In this document: piece after piece, positions 8,841 through 16,945 of the stretch | Layout of the letters: every line of letters starts with the position of its first letter | Position numbering within the stretch: the stretch's first letter is position 1 | NCBI GenBank assembly: GCA_900550195.1 | Contig: URRB01000002.1 | Location: 1-64,000 of the forward strand | DNA: 64,000 bases | Origin: an uncultured Collinsella sp. | GTDB lineage: Bacteria; Actinomycetota; Coriobacteriia; Coriobacteriales; Coriobacteriaceae | Direction: 5' to 3' | Notes under the pieces: model-generated | Seen by the model: the letters and a program-made list of their open reading frames with translations, nothing else | The model's database searches: none | Told to the model about the DNA's origin: nothing | Position numbers and translations under genes: made by a program

Positions 8841-9968
8841 TTAACCCCTGAGCAAACCCAGTGCAAGCAGTATATCCTTGACCAAGTACTTGGCGCAGTC
8901 TTTTGGCCTCGCCCTGAGAACGAGTCGGTTAACCCGTACCCCGTTACGAAAGCCGTCCATAAAGGTATTTCTTTCTATAGGCTTCGTCGAAGGACGTTGA
9001 AGCTGTTCATTGTTGGCCACAGCTAGACCAGGATCAACCGGCAAAAGCTCAAGGTCCGTCATTTCTAACAGTTCTCGACCCTTGTCTGTCTGCACAAGTG
9101 CGAGGGATATCCCGTTCGCGACCTCATCAGAAAGCTCGCTACCCCATGAATCGCCAAGCGTAATATCGGAGACACGATCACCCTTGGCGTAGCGGCAGGA
9201 GTAGCAGCCTTCCGTATACGGTAAACCCGAGAGGAAAGCAATCGAGTAGCGATCGCGGACACCCGTCCTACCCACAGTTTCAGCTCCGCGATAGCGGAGC
9301 TGAAACTGGACTTTCTTTCGAAAGTCCAGTATCAGCTCATTAGACAGGTTGTTACCTGTCTCTTCCAAGAATCGGCTCAGGACCTTGGGGGACGGTGAAC
9401 CATGACAGATAAGGTCGATGGTGTAAAGGGAATCGGCTAAACGGCTTCCAACGAAGTTACGCATCGCAGCAACCTGACAAGGAAGACCGATAAAGAGAAC
9501 CCTTTGACCACCTTGCAGGGCCTCCCTAACCTCGCGGTACGCACCAAGCGGATTGCTTTTGACGTATTTGGAGCCTTGGGCCCTCCTCAAGTAATCCGCA
9601 TCAGAAGTGAGGTGGAACCGGAACTCACCGCCCTCCTGTGCACATGAACACACTAATCCATTTGACGCCACAAACGCCTCCGAGATGGCCGTAGCCAGAC
9701 CCCCGGACGAAGATGACATTCTGAGCGATGTATCTTTCGCCCACCCCTGTAGCCACTCGAGAGGACGCAACGAAGATGGGGATACCATCTGGGGACACGT
9801 TTTCTCGCACAGTCCACATCCCACGCACCTTGTAGGATCAATACGGGCGTTATACGCCTCAATCGTATCCTCAATGGCAATCGCTCCATGTCGGCATGAA
9901 TCGACGCAGGCCATACAGCCAGCGCACATATCCTTCTTGCATACCGTCCTAGTGCCAACGTTTGACAA
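8841..9968 (-). CDS. FrhB/FdhB-like iron-sulfur protein of polysaccharide loci (copy 2)
   Basis: 375 residues from a TTG start. Two ferredoxin motifs come first (cysteines 15, 18, 21, 25 and 48, 51, 54, 58). Then come the FrhB N-domain (LFIGLPCQVAAMRNFVG, DLICHGSPSPKVL) and the C-domain with YTEGCYSCRYAKGDRVSD and ITLGDSWGSE. I chose TTG 9968 because a GAGGAG site lies seven bases upstream. A TTG at 9983 has none. It slightly overlaps the end of the pyruvyl-transferase-like gene, so the two are probably translated together. It probably passes electrons to or from a glycan intermediate, but no reaction is established. It shares an internal tandem-hairpin design with copy 1. Confidence 0.84.
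   Translation of the reverse strand: MSNVGTRTVCKKDMCAGCMACVDSCRHGAIAIEDTIEAYNARIDPTRCVGCGLCEKTCPQMVSPSSLRPLEWLQGWAKDTSLRMSSSSGGLATAISEAFVASNGLVCSCAQEGGEFRFHLTSDADYLRRAQGSKYVKSNPLGAYREVREALQGGQRVLFIGLPCQVAAMRNFVGSRLADSLYTIDLICHGSPSPKVLSRFLEETGNNLSNELILDFRKKVQFQLRYRGAETVGRTGVRDRYSIAFLSGLPYTEGCYSCRYAKGDRVSDITLGDSWGSELSDEVANGISLALVQTDKGRELLEMTDLELLPVDPGLAVANNEQLQRPSTKPIERNTFMDGFRNGVRVNRLVLRARPKDCAKYLVKDILLALGLLRG
9275..9330. repeat. Two overlapping inverted repeats inside FrhB-like copy 2
   Basis: Arms 9275-9289 and 9294-9308 are perfect 15-bp complements around a 4-base loop. Arms 9305-9315 and 9320-9330 are perfect 11-bp complements around a 4-base loop, and the two share 9305-9308. They encode DFRKKVQFQLRYRGAETVG, the same part of the protein as the hairpins of copy 1. 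Confidence 0.9.
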
Positions 9969-9972
9969 TGCC

Positions 9973-11076
9973 CTACTCCTCAATCATGCTCTTGAGCTGC
10001 GCTAGGGACTTCTCCCTCTCCGCACCCATCACGTCGTTGACCCGACCAAAGTCAATCTGCTTGGATGCTAACTCGACATCATCTAGATTCTGAAGCACTC
10101 TGTCCGTGAGGTCCGTGAGTCGCAGAATACTCACGTTCCTGCTCGAGGTTCCGTTCTTGGGCAGCACTTCTACCAGCGGCGTATTGAGATTTATGGCAAA
10201 AGCCGTACCGTGGAACGAGTCCGTGACTAGGCATGCTGCGTTGTCGACATACGAGAGAAACTCAGCAAGCGTCGGCAGCCACTTGAACTTGCCCTCGCGT
10301 GAGGCCTGGTGCAGGCTTGCGGAGATCCGTATCAGGGGCAAGCCAAGCTTTTTGGCAACCTTCACGGCGTACTGCCCCACCGTCGGGTCGCTGTGAATCT
10401 GGTAGACGAGGATGTATTCGCCCTTCGGGGCAGGTGCCGCCATCCTTCTCCACGCCTCGCCATCAAGCAGCAGCGTGGGATCGACAACCTGTCCGGCCTC
10501 TATGCCCCACGAGGCAAGCTGCTCGCGCGCGGCATCCTCGCGTACGAACACGGCCTCATATGCTCGAAGGTCCTCGAGAAACCTGGGGCGCACGCTATCC
10601 GGGATATTCTTCTTACCAAAGCTTGCCGCATATGAGATGCGCCTTGCGCCCTCGGGAGCAAACTCAAGCGCGTATGACAGGTCGTATGCGCCCGAGCTGA
10701 TGGGACCCCACACCTGATCGCTTCCAGTCATATAGACATCGGCCTTGGGCGGATTAGCCTTCAGCTCCTCCAGGGATGCATAGTGAGGGCTCATCTTAAG
10801 CAGCTGGGAACGCTCACGCGCAAACCGCTTGCCCGCCACCCTTGTCTCAGGCTCCATCAGAAGTCTGTAGACAGACTTCTTCAACGGGTTCCCGTTCCAG
10901 GACGGCTTTGTCGAAAGAAGCGTCCTCACCTGCTGGGATACGTCCTCACAAGCAGGTACATAGTCCATAATCTCGAACTCATGCCCCAAGCTCTCTACCG
11001 CTCGTTGTGTCGCATATGCCTGGAGCAGGGAGCCATAATTAGAGATTGCGTGCCTGGTTATGCAGGATACTTTCAC
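9973..11076 (-). CDS. Polysaccharide pyruvyl transferase family protein (copy 2)
   Basis: 367 residues. Family signatures are ITRHAISNYGSLLQAYATQ near the N-terminus, ADVYMTGSDQVWGP around residue 100, and LVTDSFHGTAFAINLNTPLV near 290. The start is GTG 11076, backed by an excellent GGAGG six bases upstream. The longer frame begins at an unsupported TTG. It directly precedes FrhB-like copy 2, a pairing repeated elsewhere in this operon, and follows the radical SAM gene by about 70 bases. The expected role is pyruvylation or related modification of an EPS repeat unit. The substrate is unknown. The gene contains a perfect 10-bp-arm inverted repeat at 10859-10880. Confidence 0.82.
   Translation of the reverse strand: MKVSCITRHAISNYGSLLQAYATQRAVESLGHEFEIMDYVPACEDVSQQVRTLLSTKPSWNGNPLKKSVYRLLMEPETRVAGKRFARERSQLLKMSPHYASLEELKANPPKADVYMTGSDQVWGPISSGAYDLSYALEFAPEGARRISYAASFGKKNIPDSVRPRFLEDLRAYEAVFVREDAAREQLASWGIEAGQVVDPTLLLDGEAWRRMAAPAPKGEYILVYQIHSDPTVGQYAVKVAKKLGLPLIRISASLHQASREGKFKWLPTLAEFLSYVDNAACLVTDSFHGTAFAINLNTPLVEVLPKNGTSSRNVSILRLTDLTDRVLQNLDDVELASKQIDFGRVNDVMGAEREKSLAQLKSMIEE
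10859..10880. repeat. Perfect inverted repeat inside pyruvyl-transferase-like copy 2
   Basis: 10-bp arms around a 2-base centre, within the codons for KKSVYRLL. Confidence 0.85.
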
Positions 11077-11148
11077 GTGTTTCCTCCGATTGATATCGAG
11101 CAACCGCTATTTCTGAATTTTTGCATTCGATTTTTCCACCCGGCTGCA

Positions 11149-12285
11149 CTACAGCGCCTCCTCAGTCTCGTACACGTGCGCGTCGGCTCGGCTTGCGTCG
11201 GAAAGGCCGTCGTTGATCGCGGCGTGCATGTCGCAGGTGGAAAGAGCGTCCAGCTCCTCCTTCGTCACCTTGCCCGACTCGTAGTCGCGCACGATGGGGA
11301 GCTCGTGCATGTCGAACTTCTTGCCGGGCTTGAGCTTGTGCGCCAGCACCCACGACGCGGGTTTCCAGATGTACTTGTGCATGGCAGGAGACACGGAGCC
11401 GATCATCCAGCAGTTGCGGTCGCAGTGGCGCACGCAGCCGCGCACTTTCTCGGCCTGGGCGCTCTCCCACAGCTCATCCCAAGACTCGTCGTTAAGGTTG
11501 CCCATAACGAGCTTCTCCTTGGTGCCGTTGCAGGGCATGACGTCGCCGTAGGGGTCGATGAAGAACGTGTCGAACGCCATATCGCACGGGAGCAGGCGCT
11601 TCTGCCCATAGATGTAGTTGATGAGGCCCATGTTGAAGTACGCGCGGAACCACTTCTTGGGCTCGTTGGACTTGAGGAGCTCGTTTACCAGGTCCTCGAA
11701 GTTCTGGGCCACCATGGGACGGTCCTTGATGATGTTCTTCGCCTCGACAAAGTAGAAGCTGTTGTGCAGGCTGGCGGTGGCGAACTCCATGCCGAGCTCG
11801 TCGGAAAGCTTGTACAGCGGCACCAAGTCCGCAGCGTTGCGATCCTGCACCGTCATGCCAAAGCCCACGTCCGGGTGCTTCATTTCCACGAGCTTCTTGA
11901 GCGTCTCGTAGCCGCGGTTGAAGCCGTTCTGGAGACCGCGGATCTCATCGTTGGTCTGCTGCAGACCCTCGATGGAGATGCGGATTCCCACCTGGGGGAA
12001 TTCCTCGGCAAGGGCGATGATGCGGTCGGTGAAGAAGCCGTTGGTGGAGATGACGATGCGGTCGGACTTCTTGTACAGCTCGCGCACGATATCCGCAAGG
12101 TCGGTCCTGATGAAGGGCTCGCCACCGGTGATGTTGGTGAAGTACATGCGCGGGAGCTTCTTGATCACGTCGAGGGAGAGCTCCTCCTCCGGACGGCTGG
12201 GAGCCTTGTAGCGGTTGCACATGGTGCAGCGCGCGTTGCAGCGGTATGTTACGATTACGGTTCCGTTGAGTTTCTTCTCGGCCAT
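11149..12285 (-). CDS. Radical SAM/SPASM domain protein of the polysaccharide operon
   Basis: 378 residues. The radical SAM cluster motif CNARCTMC (cysteines 16, 20, 23) is followed by TNITGGEPFIRTDL, the SAM-contacting GGEP. The C-terminus has extra cysteines in a SPASM-like pattern (LLPCDMAF, DVMPCNGTKEK, GCVRHCDRNCW), which would bind one or two auxiliary clusters. Such proteins use 5'-deoxyadenosyl radicals for dehydrogenation, epimerisation or cross-linking. Inside an EPS operon it could modify a sugar or a nucleotide-sugar. It starts at ATG 12285, just after the stop of the upstream glycosyltransferase. The substrate cannot be inferred. Confidence 0.85.
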   Translation of the reverse strand: MAEKKLNGTVIVTYRCNARCTMCNRYKAPSRPEEELSLDVIKKLPRMYFTNITGGEPFIRTDLADIVRELYKKSDRIVISTNGFFTDRIIALAEEFPQVGIRISIEGLQQTNDEIRGLQNGFNRGYETLKKLVEMKHPDVGFGMTVQDRNAADLVPLYKLSDELGMEFATASLHNSFYFVEAKNIIKDRPMVAQNFEDLVNELLKSNEPKKWFRAYFNMGLINYIYGQKRLLPCDMAFDTFFIDPYGDVMPCNGTKEKLVMGNLNDESWDELWESAQAEKVRGCVRHCDRNCWMIGSVSPAMHKYIWKPASWVLAHKLKPGKKFDMHELPIVRDYESGKVTKEELDALSTCDMHAAINDGLSDASRADAHVYETEEAL

Positions 12286-12288
12286 GGG

Positions 12289-13572
12289 TTAGGCCACCAC
12301 CTTCCGGTCAATTAGTTCTTGATACAGGGAGACGAGATTCCGGATGTATTCCTCTTGATTACAGTTCTCTGCCACGAATGAACGGCAATGCGCGCTCATC
12401 GCGGCGTAAGCCGCAGGATCGGCGGCCACCGCCGCACCCCTACGGATTGCATCTGCGAGTCCTGCCTCATCGTGGGCTTCAGCCAGGAAGCCCGTTTCAC
12501 CCTCACGTACCAGCTCGGGTATTCCGCCCATGTTCGTACCGATAACGGGCTTGCCCGCGGCGAGTGCCTCGAGAACCGCATATGGCGCGTTCTCGAGCCA
12601 CTCTGACGGCGCAGCCGCCAGAGTGGCTCGATTCACAAGTCCGCGCAGGGCGTCACCGGTTTTATATCCAACCAGCTCAATCCTCGAGCTTATTTCGTTT
12701 GGCATTGCGGAAACTTTGACCTTCACAGCATCACATTCAGGGCCATCGCCTGCAATAACAAGACGCCAATCAGGGATCACCGGTGCCGCCTTCTCAAAAG
12801 CATGCACGAGCGTTAACACGCCTTTCTCGCGAGAAAGGCGTCCCAGATACAGCATGTAGGGATCTTCATTATTTTGGTTGGCAACTTCCCGTGACATCGA
12901 ATCGGGATTCAGGAAATTCCGCATGAGGACAAGCTGACGCTCGGGAAGCCCCGCTTCAATAAACTTGTTCCGCATGAACTCACTCGGGCAGATGATGCGA
13001 TCGAGACGTGAATAGGTTTTGTGCCGTTTAAGCCACTCCGCCTCAGCCACCGCTAACGCGCTTTTTGCGATCGAACCCTTTACGCACTTCTTCTTAAGGC
13101 AATTGCCAAAATGACCCCCGAGACACGAATCGCAAACGTTGCCCTCGGAATCAAGCATAAGATAGCTCGGGCAAGCAAGAATCAAGTCGTGCGAGGTATA
13201 CACAACCGGCGTTGGATGCTGCTTTAGCCAAGGAGCGTCCAAGATGGAAAACGTAATCTGCCTATGAGTGAGATTGAGATGGATTACATCGGGCTGGAAT
13301 TCACGGCACAGCGCATCGAACTTCTCGCGCGCCTCTTTGGAATACACAAGTGCCTGCGCGGCCTTCGCCTTATCGACAATAGAGCTCGGTCCGTTATAGT
13401 CGCGATTCGTTACAAAGTAACGCGACCACTCAGTCGGCTCATTACGCTCATCCTCCATGCTGAAGAAGGCAACTTCATGCCCAAGAGCGCGAAGACCATC
13501 GGCAAGAGCAAAGTAGTACGTCTCGCTTCCACCCTTGCGCCAATGAAACTTATTTACAAGAAGGATCTTCAT
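12289..13572 (-). CDS. Family 4 glycosyltransferase with cysteine-rich loop
   Basis: 427 residues. It opens MKILLVNKFHWRKGGSETYYFALADGL, a GT4 N-terminus. Around residues 125-165 it has SHDLILACPSYLMLD and CDSCLGGHFGNCLKKKC, a cysteine-rich loop found in some GT4 enzymes. The C-terminal donor domain carries YLGRLSREKGVLTLVHAFEKA and APYAVLEALAAGKPVIGTN. It is expected to add a sugar to the repeat unit from a nucleotide donor. Its ATG shares one base with the preceding stop (TAATG). Two strong inverted repeats lie within the gene (12594-12630 and 12819-12840). Confidence 0.88.
   Translation of the reverse strand: MKILLVNKFHWRKGGSETYYFALADGLRALGHEVAFFSMEDERNEPTEWSRYFVTNRDYNGPSSIVDKAKAAQALVYSKEAREKFDALCREFQPDVIHLNLTHRQITFSILDAPWLKQHPTPVVYTSHDLILACPSYLMLDSEGNVCDSCLGGHFGNCLKKKCVKGSIAKSALAVAEAEWLKRHKTYSRLDRIICPSEFMRNKFIEAGLPERQLVLMRNFLNPDSMSREVANQNNEDPYMLYLGRLSREKGVLTLVHAFEKAAPVIPDWRLVIAGDGPECDAVKVKVSAMPNEISSRIELVGYKTGDALRGLVNRATLAAAPSEWLENAPYAVLEALAAGKPVIGTNMGGIPELVREGETGFLAEAHDEAGLADAIRRGAAVAADPAAYAAMSAHCRSFVAENCNQEEYIRNLVSLYQELIDRKVVA
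12594..12630. repeat. Inverted repeat inside the family 4 glycosyltransferase gene
   Basis: Perfect 12-bp arms (12594-12605 and 12619-12630) with a further inner 4-bp stem (12607-12610 and 12614-12617). Confidence 0.85.
12819..12840. repeat. 22-bp perfect palindrome inside the family 4 glycosyltransferase gene
   Basis: The palindrome covers codons for RLSREKGV, a conserved GT4 motif, so part of the symmetry could be chance. Confidence 0.8.
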
Positions 13573-14675
13573 TACGCAACACCCTCATACAAAGCAAGCG
13601 TCCTTTGGACGACGCTGTTCCAGTCATAGCCATTAATCGCGCGGTCACGTGCCATGGCGCCCAGCCTCTCCGCTTGGGCAGAATCCGCTATCAGGCCTTC
13701 AAGCACGTCGCGCAGCGCCCCCGCGTCTCCGTGTGGGAACGTGAGCCCGCAACCCTGCAGAACATCCGCGCACTCGGGAATATCCGAGGTAACGCATGCC
13801 GCACCGTGAGACATGGCCTCCAGCAAGCTCATGGGCAGGCCCTCAACGTCGGAGGGGAGCGCGTAGCAATACGCGTTGGAGTACAGCTCGGAGAGCAGGT
13901 TGCCCTCAACGTGGCCGGTAAAGAGCGCGCGGGGGTCGGACGCGGCAGCCTCTTTGAGCGCCACGGCGTAGTCGTCCGTATCGGAGGAGTCGCCCGCGAT
14001 AACCAGGCGCTTATCCGTCTTTACCTGCATGTACGCCTCCACCAACAGTTCCGGTCGCTTCTCGGGCACAATGCGACCGAGGTAGAGGACATAGGAGCCC
14101 TGGGTGAGCCCCAAGCGCTCGGAGATCTCCTTCGCGGGAAGATCCGCCTCGGGAGTGATGCCGTTGGGAATGAGCGTAGCCTCGCGGCCGTAAGCCTCCT
14201 TGAAGTACTCCTGATTGCCCCGGGAAAGCACGATGAGCGCATCCGCGTACTTGGCCGCCGTCGCCTCGCCGAACTTGATGTACTTGGAAGCCAAGCCGCC
14301 CCATTTTGCACGCTGCCAGTCCAGGCCGTGGATCGTTGCCACGGTCCTGATGTCCGCGGAACGCGCAAAACGAAGGGGGACGCACGGCCCCTCTGCGTGA
14401 TAGTGAATTACGTCTGCCCCGTCTTTGATGGCGGCCCTTGTTGCGGCAAAGCTGCTCGTGAGCGCAGAGAGCCCCTTGATGTCCAGAGCCTTTACGGGAA
14501 CGATGCGGTAGCCATCCTTCTCGTAGGGCTCGGAAGGAGCTCCTTCGCCCATACGGTCGTAGCAGGTTACTTGGTGACCAAGGTCTGCCATACGGCGAGC
14601 AAGCTCGCCTACCACCACTTCTACGCCGCCCTCGCGCGAACCCGTTCTCTTTTGGCCTATCATGGCGATGCGCAT
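13572..14675 (-). CDS. Family 4 glycosyltransferase
   Basis: 367 residues. MRIAMIGQKRTGSREGGVEVVVGELA is a typical GT4 acceptor domain start. TVATIHGLDWQRAKWG and later YVLYLGRIVPEKRPELLVEAY and ALPSDVEGLPMSLLEAMSHG give the donor domain with the E-x7-E region. It probably adds an early sugar after the WbaP-type initiating transferase encoded immediately upstream. ATG 14675 begins next to the stop of that gene. The open frame extends four codons further upstream into it without a better site. Confidence 0.87.
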   Translation of the reverse strand: MRIAMIGQKRTGSREGGVEVVVGELARRMADLGHQVTCYDRMGEGAPSEPYEKDGYRIVPVKALDIKGLSALTSSFAATRAAIKDGADVIHYHAEGPCVPLRFARSADIRTVATIHGLDWQRAKWGGLASKYIKFGEATAAKYADALIVLSRGNQEYFKEAYGREATLIPNGITPEADLPAKEISERLGLTQGSYVLYLGRIVPEKRPELLVEAYMQVKTDKRLVIAGDSSDTDDYAVALKEAAASDPRALFTGHVEGNLLSELYSNAYCYALPSDVEGLPMSLLEAMSHGAACVTSDIPECADVLQGCGLTFPHGDAGALRDVLEGLIADSAQAERLGAMARDRAINGYDWNSVVQRTLALYEGVA

Positions 14676-14676
14676 G

Positions 14677-15459
14677 CTACACGGCACCTTTCCCAGAGAA
14701 CATCGTCTTCAGCGTGCCGAATATCAACCGCAGGTCCTGGCGCAGGCTGCGATTCTCTATATAGTGAAGATCCAGCTCAACCATTTCGTTGAAGCCCAGG
14801 TTGCTGCGGCCCATTACCTGCCAAGGACCGCTGCAGCCGGGTTTTACCGCCAGGCGCTTCATGTCGTGCTCGCTGTACAGGGCAACCTCGCGCGGCAGGC
14901 CGGGGCGCGGGCCAATGAGGTTCATTTGGCCCAAGAACACGTTGATGAGCTGGGGCAGCTCGTCGATGCTGTGCTTGCGAATGAAGTTACCCACACCGGG
15001 AATAATGCGCGGGTCGTGCTTCATTTTAAACATGGGGCCAGTGGCCTCGTTTTGGGCCTGCAAGTCCTTGAGCATTTGGTCTGCGTTGGGAACCATGCTG
15101 CGGAACTTGTAGATCTTAAACAGGTAGAACGTGCCGTCTTTGCGCACGCGGCCCACGCGCCGCTGTGAATATAGGGGGCTGGCGCCCGGGCTCTTTATGC
15201 AAATGACCACGCTCAGAATTACCCCGGGAATAAAGAGCAACACCAGGGCTCCGCCGGCGGCGACAATGTCCACCGTACGCTTAACAACGCGGTAGAGCCT
15301 GTGCCCAAGCTCGGGCTTCACGCCGGAGTTGGCACCGCGCAGCATCTTGTACGCTTCTTCGTTTGTAAGGTAATCCCCCGCAGCACCGGAGGCGGCAGTG
15401 ACGGAATTCGCCGTGGCGGCCGTGCGCGTCTCCCGCGCGCCCTGTGCCATGGTCATCAT
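14677..15459 (-). CDS. wbaP: Undecaprenyl-phosphate sugar phosphotransferase (initiating transferase)
   Basis: About 260 residues. An N-terminal low-complexity stretch leads to RTVDIVAAGGALVLLFIPGVILSVVICIK, the membrane hairpin of this family. The catalytic domain follows: YSQRRVGRVRKDGTFYLFKIYKFRSMV, IRKHSIDELPQLINVFLGQMNLIGPRPGLP, and LAVKPGCSGPWQVMGRSNL. This short PglC/WbaP catalytic form attaches the first sugar-phosphate to undecaprenyl phosphate. The start is ATG 15459, after a GGAG site. Starting further upstream would overlap the antiterminator gene. It is the first biosynthetic gene of the operon. The precise sugar is not readable, so the symbol denotes the family. Confidence 0.88.
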   Translation of the reverse strand: MMTMAQGARETRTAATANSVTAASGAAGDYLTNEEAYKMLRGANSGVKPELGHRLYRVVKRTVDIVAAGGALVLLFIPGVILSVVICIKSPGASPLYSQRRVGRVRKDGTFYLFKIYKFRSMVPNADQMLKDLQAQNEATGPMFKMKHDPRIIPGVGNFIRKHSIDELPQLINVFLGQMNLIGPRPGLPREVALYSEHDMKRLAVKPGCSGPWQVMGRSNLGFNEMVELDLHYIENRSLRQDLRLIFGTLKTMFSGKGAV

Positions 15460-15524
15460 CGTAGGCTCCAAGAGCCCCTCCCTCGATACTTTTTGCCTTC
15501 GGTCGTCCGCTTGCGAGCTTGCAG

Positions 15525-16070
15525 CTAGGCGATCGCTCTTCTGTGATTGCGCATAACGCGCTGCTCTTTTGAAAGCACCGCAAGGCCAAAGCGGGTGGTT
15601 ACGCGTCGGCCGCACAAGTCGAGCTCCAAAAAGGCAGTGCTCTTGCGTCTGTTAATGGTTTTTATTAGGCCTTCGTGGCCCAGCAGCGGACCAGCCGTCA
15701 CTACAACCTGGTCGCCGTCCTTTAAGGCCTCGCTCATGGGCACCACGCGGTCTCCCCTATGCGTAAATCCGCCAATAAGCTGGACCTCTTCTTTTGCCAG
15801 CGGCACAAACTGACCGTCCTGGGATAGCACTCGGGCAAAGTCGTCCATGCGTAGCAGAAACTGTTGCACGGTTCGGGGATCTGCCGTATCGCAGATAAGA
15901 TAACCGGGAAAGAGCGGCTTGGTCGTATCGACCCATTCGCCGTGTACCTTGATTTCTGTTTGAAATTGGGGATAAAAGAGCTCCTGCATGGTGCTCGTCG
16001 GCACCATGCGCTCGATGCGCTCGCGCATTACGTCTTCGCGACCGTTAATGACCTGGATCACATACCACAC
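15525..16070 (-). CDS. loaP: NusG-family operon-specific antiterminator (LoaP/RfaH/UpxY type)
   Basis: About 181 residues: a NusG N-terminal domain (WYVIQVINGREDVMRERIERM, then YPQFQTEIKV and KPLFPGYLICD) followed by a KOW motif (GDQVVVTAGPLLGHEGLIKTINRRKSTA). Specialised NusG paralogues of this type bind RNA polymerase and keep it processive through long EPS or antibiotic operons. Being first gene of this operon fits exactly. The likely start is GTG 16070, nine bases after AAGGGG. GTG codons at 16076 and 16079 lie too close to that site. A structured leader lies directly upstream and could be its recruitment element. Confidence 0.85.
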   Translation of the reverse strand: MWYVIQVINGREDVMRERIERMVPTSTMQELFYPQFQTEIKVHGEWVDTTKPLFPGYLICDTADPRTVQQFLLRMDDFARVLSQDGQFVPLAKEEVQLIGGFTHRGDRVVPMSEALKDGDQVVVTAGPLLGHEGLIKTINRRKSTAFLELDLCGRRVTTRFGLAVLSKEQRVMRNHRRAIA

Positions 16071-16092
16071 GAGCACCACCCCCTTGCTGTCT

Positions 16093-16190
16093 CACGTGTG
16101 GCTCACGGGGTTTGGGTATGGCTTCGCCAGGGCGCTTGTGCGCGAAGGCGTTCCATATTCAAACCCTGAGCCCAGTTAGACAAGCACGTG
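16093..16190 (-). promoter_or_regulatory. Large hairpin in the 5' leader of the EPS operon
   Basis: On the minus-strand transcript, 16153-16172 pairs with 16100-16121 over about 18 positions (one 2-base mismatch, one 2-base bulge). The apical loop itself contains a short GC-rich stem (around 16121-16150). Identical CACGTG blocks at 16093-16098 and 16185-16190 can close it at the base. It lies immediately before the antiterminator gene. A function in antitermination is inferred from position only. Confidence 0.5.
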
Positions 16191-16815
16191 GCTCTGCCCC
16201 ACCGTGAACGGTATGTATAAGTGCAGTTACTAGAGACGCGGACGTGTATCGCAAAAAGACCGCATCCCCAGCTGGCTGCGTGCGAGCCAGTCAAGCGGTT
16301 ACAAAACTGGACCGCACGCAAACAGCTGCAGAACTGCTGTAGGTTGCCGTGGCAATTCATTGCACCATCTAATGCTAACTTAAAAGTAGCCATAAAAGCA
16401 AGTGCAAAATCGCGCATGACAATCGATATTGGAGCTCGTGGTTTTTCTAACACCGCCGTTACGACCGGATGCTGATCAACCCCGTGCTATGTGGCCTATT
16501 AGAGCCGTGAGCACAGTTGAACTCATGTAACGTTACGTATCCTAGCACAAGCTGTTAGCGAAACTGATTTGGGCTGCGTTGGACAAACTATCGTTCATTT
16601 GACGTTGCTAAAGGGGGTTGTTTTGGGAACTTGTTCACGTTGGCGCAGGTTATTGGGACGCTAACGGTAATTAGAGGCGTTCCTGAAGCCCAAATGGAAC
16701 GGCGATCTACACTGATAATCGCGTTTGGCTAACAAACTATGTACAGAAATGGGAAAAAATTTGTGCAACTTTTTGTTGCGTAGGTGGGGTTTGTAGCGCA
16801 TGGTGTTTTGACATG
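16191..16815. other. Long non-coding region, presumed promoter and leader of the EPS operon
   Basis: No convincing protein-coding frame. It contains a second imperfect hairpin with 15-base arms (16277-16291 and 16306-16320) and AT-rich stretches. A promoter is expected on the minus strand but no hexamer pair stands out clearly. The length is unusual for this gene-dense window. Confidence 0.4.
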
Positions 16816-16846
16816 AAAAAAGGCCTTCAGAATTCCGAAGGCCTTT
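16816..16846 (-). terminator. Rho-independent terminator after tRNA-Ala
   Basis: Perfect 10-bp arms 16819-16828 and 16837-16846. On the minus strand the stem is followed by a run of T (16821-16816). It sits a few bases beyond the tRNA 3' end. Confidence 0.85.
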
Positions 16847-16856
16847 GCATTCACGA

Positions 16857-16932
16857 TGGTGGAGACGAGGGGAATCGAACCCCTGACCTCTTGACTGCCA
16901 GTCAAGCGCTCTCCCAGCTGAGCTACGCCCCC
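16857..16932 (-). tRNA. tRNA-Ala, anticodon GGC
   Basis: 76 bases with the 3' CCA encoded. The transcript starts GGGGGCGTAGCTCAGC. The anticodon arm is CTTGACTGGCAGTCAAG with GGC at the loop centre, and the T arm contains GGTTCGATTCC. The acceptor stem closes with two G-U pairs. It reads alanine codons GCC and GCU. It has its own promoter and terminator. Confidence 0.95.
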
Positions 16933-16945
16933 GTGACGAAGTAGT

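Noticed and set aside
10783..12315. 510-codon plus-strand frame opposite the radical SAM gene
   Set aside because: The minus strand encodes a clear radical SAM/SPASM protein with proper start and spacing. The plus frame has no motif.
16103..16453. 116-codon minus-strand frame in the EPS leader
   Set aside because: Cysteine-rich random-looking translation, no supported start, and it covers the leader hairpins. Non-coding is more likely.
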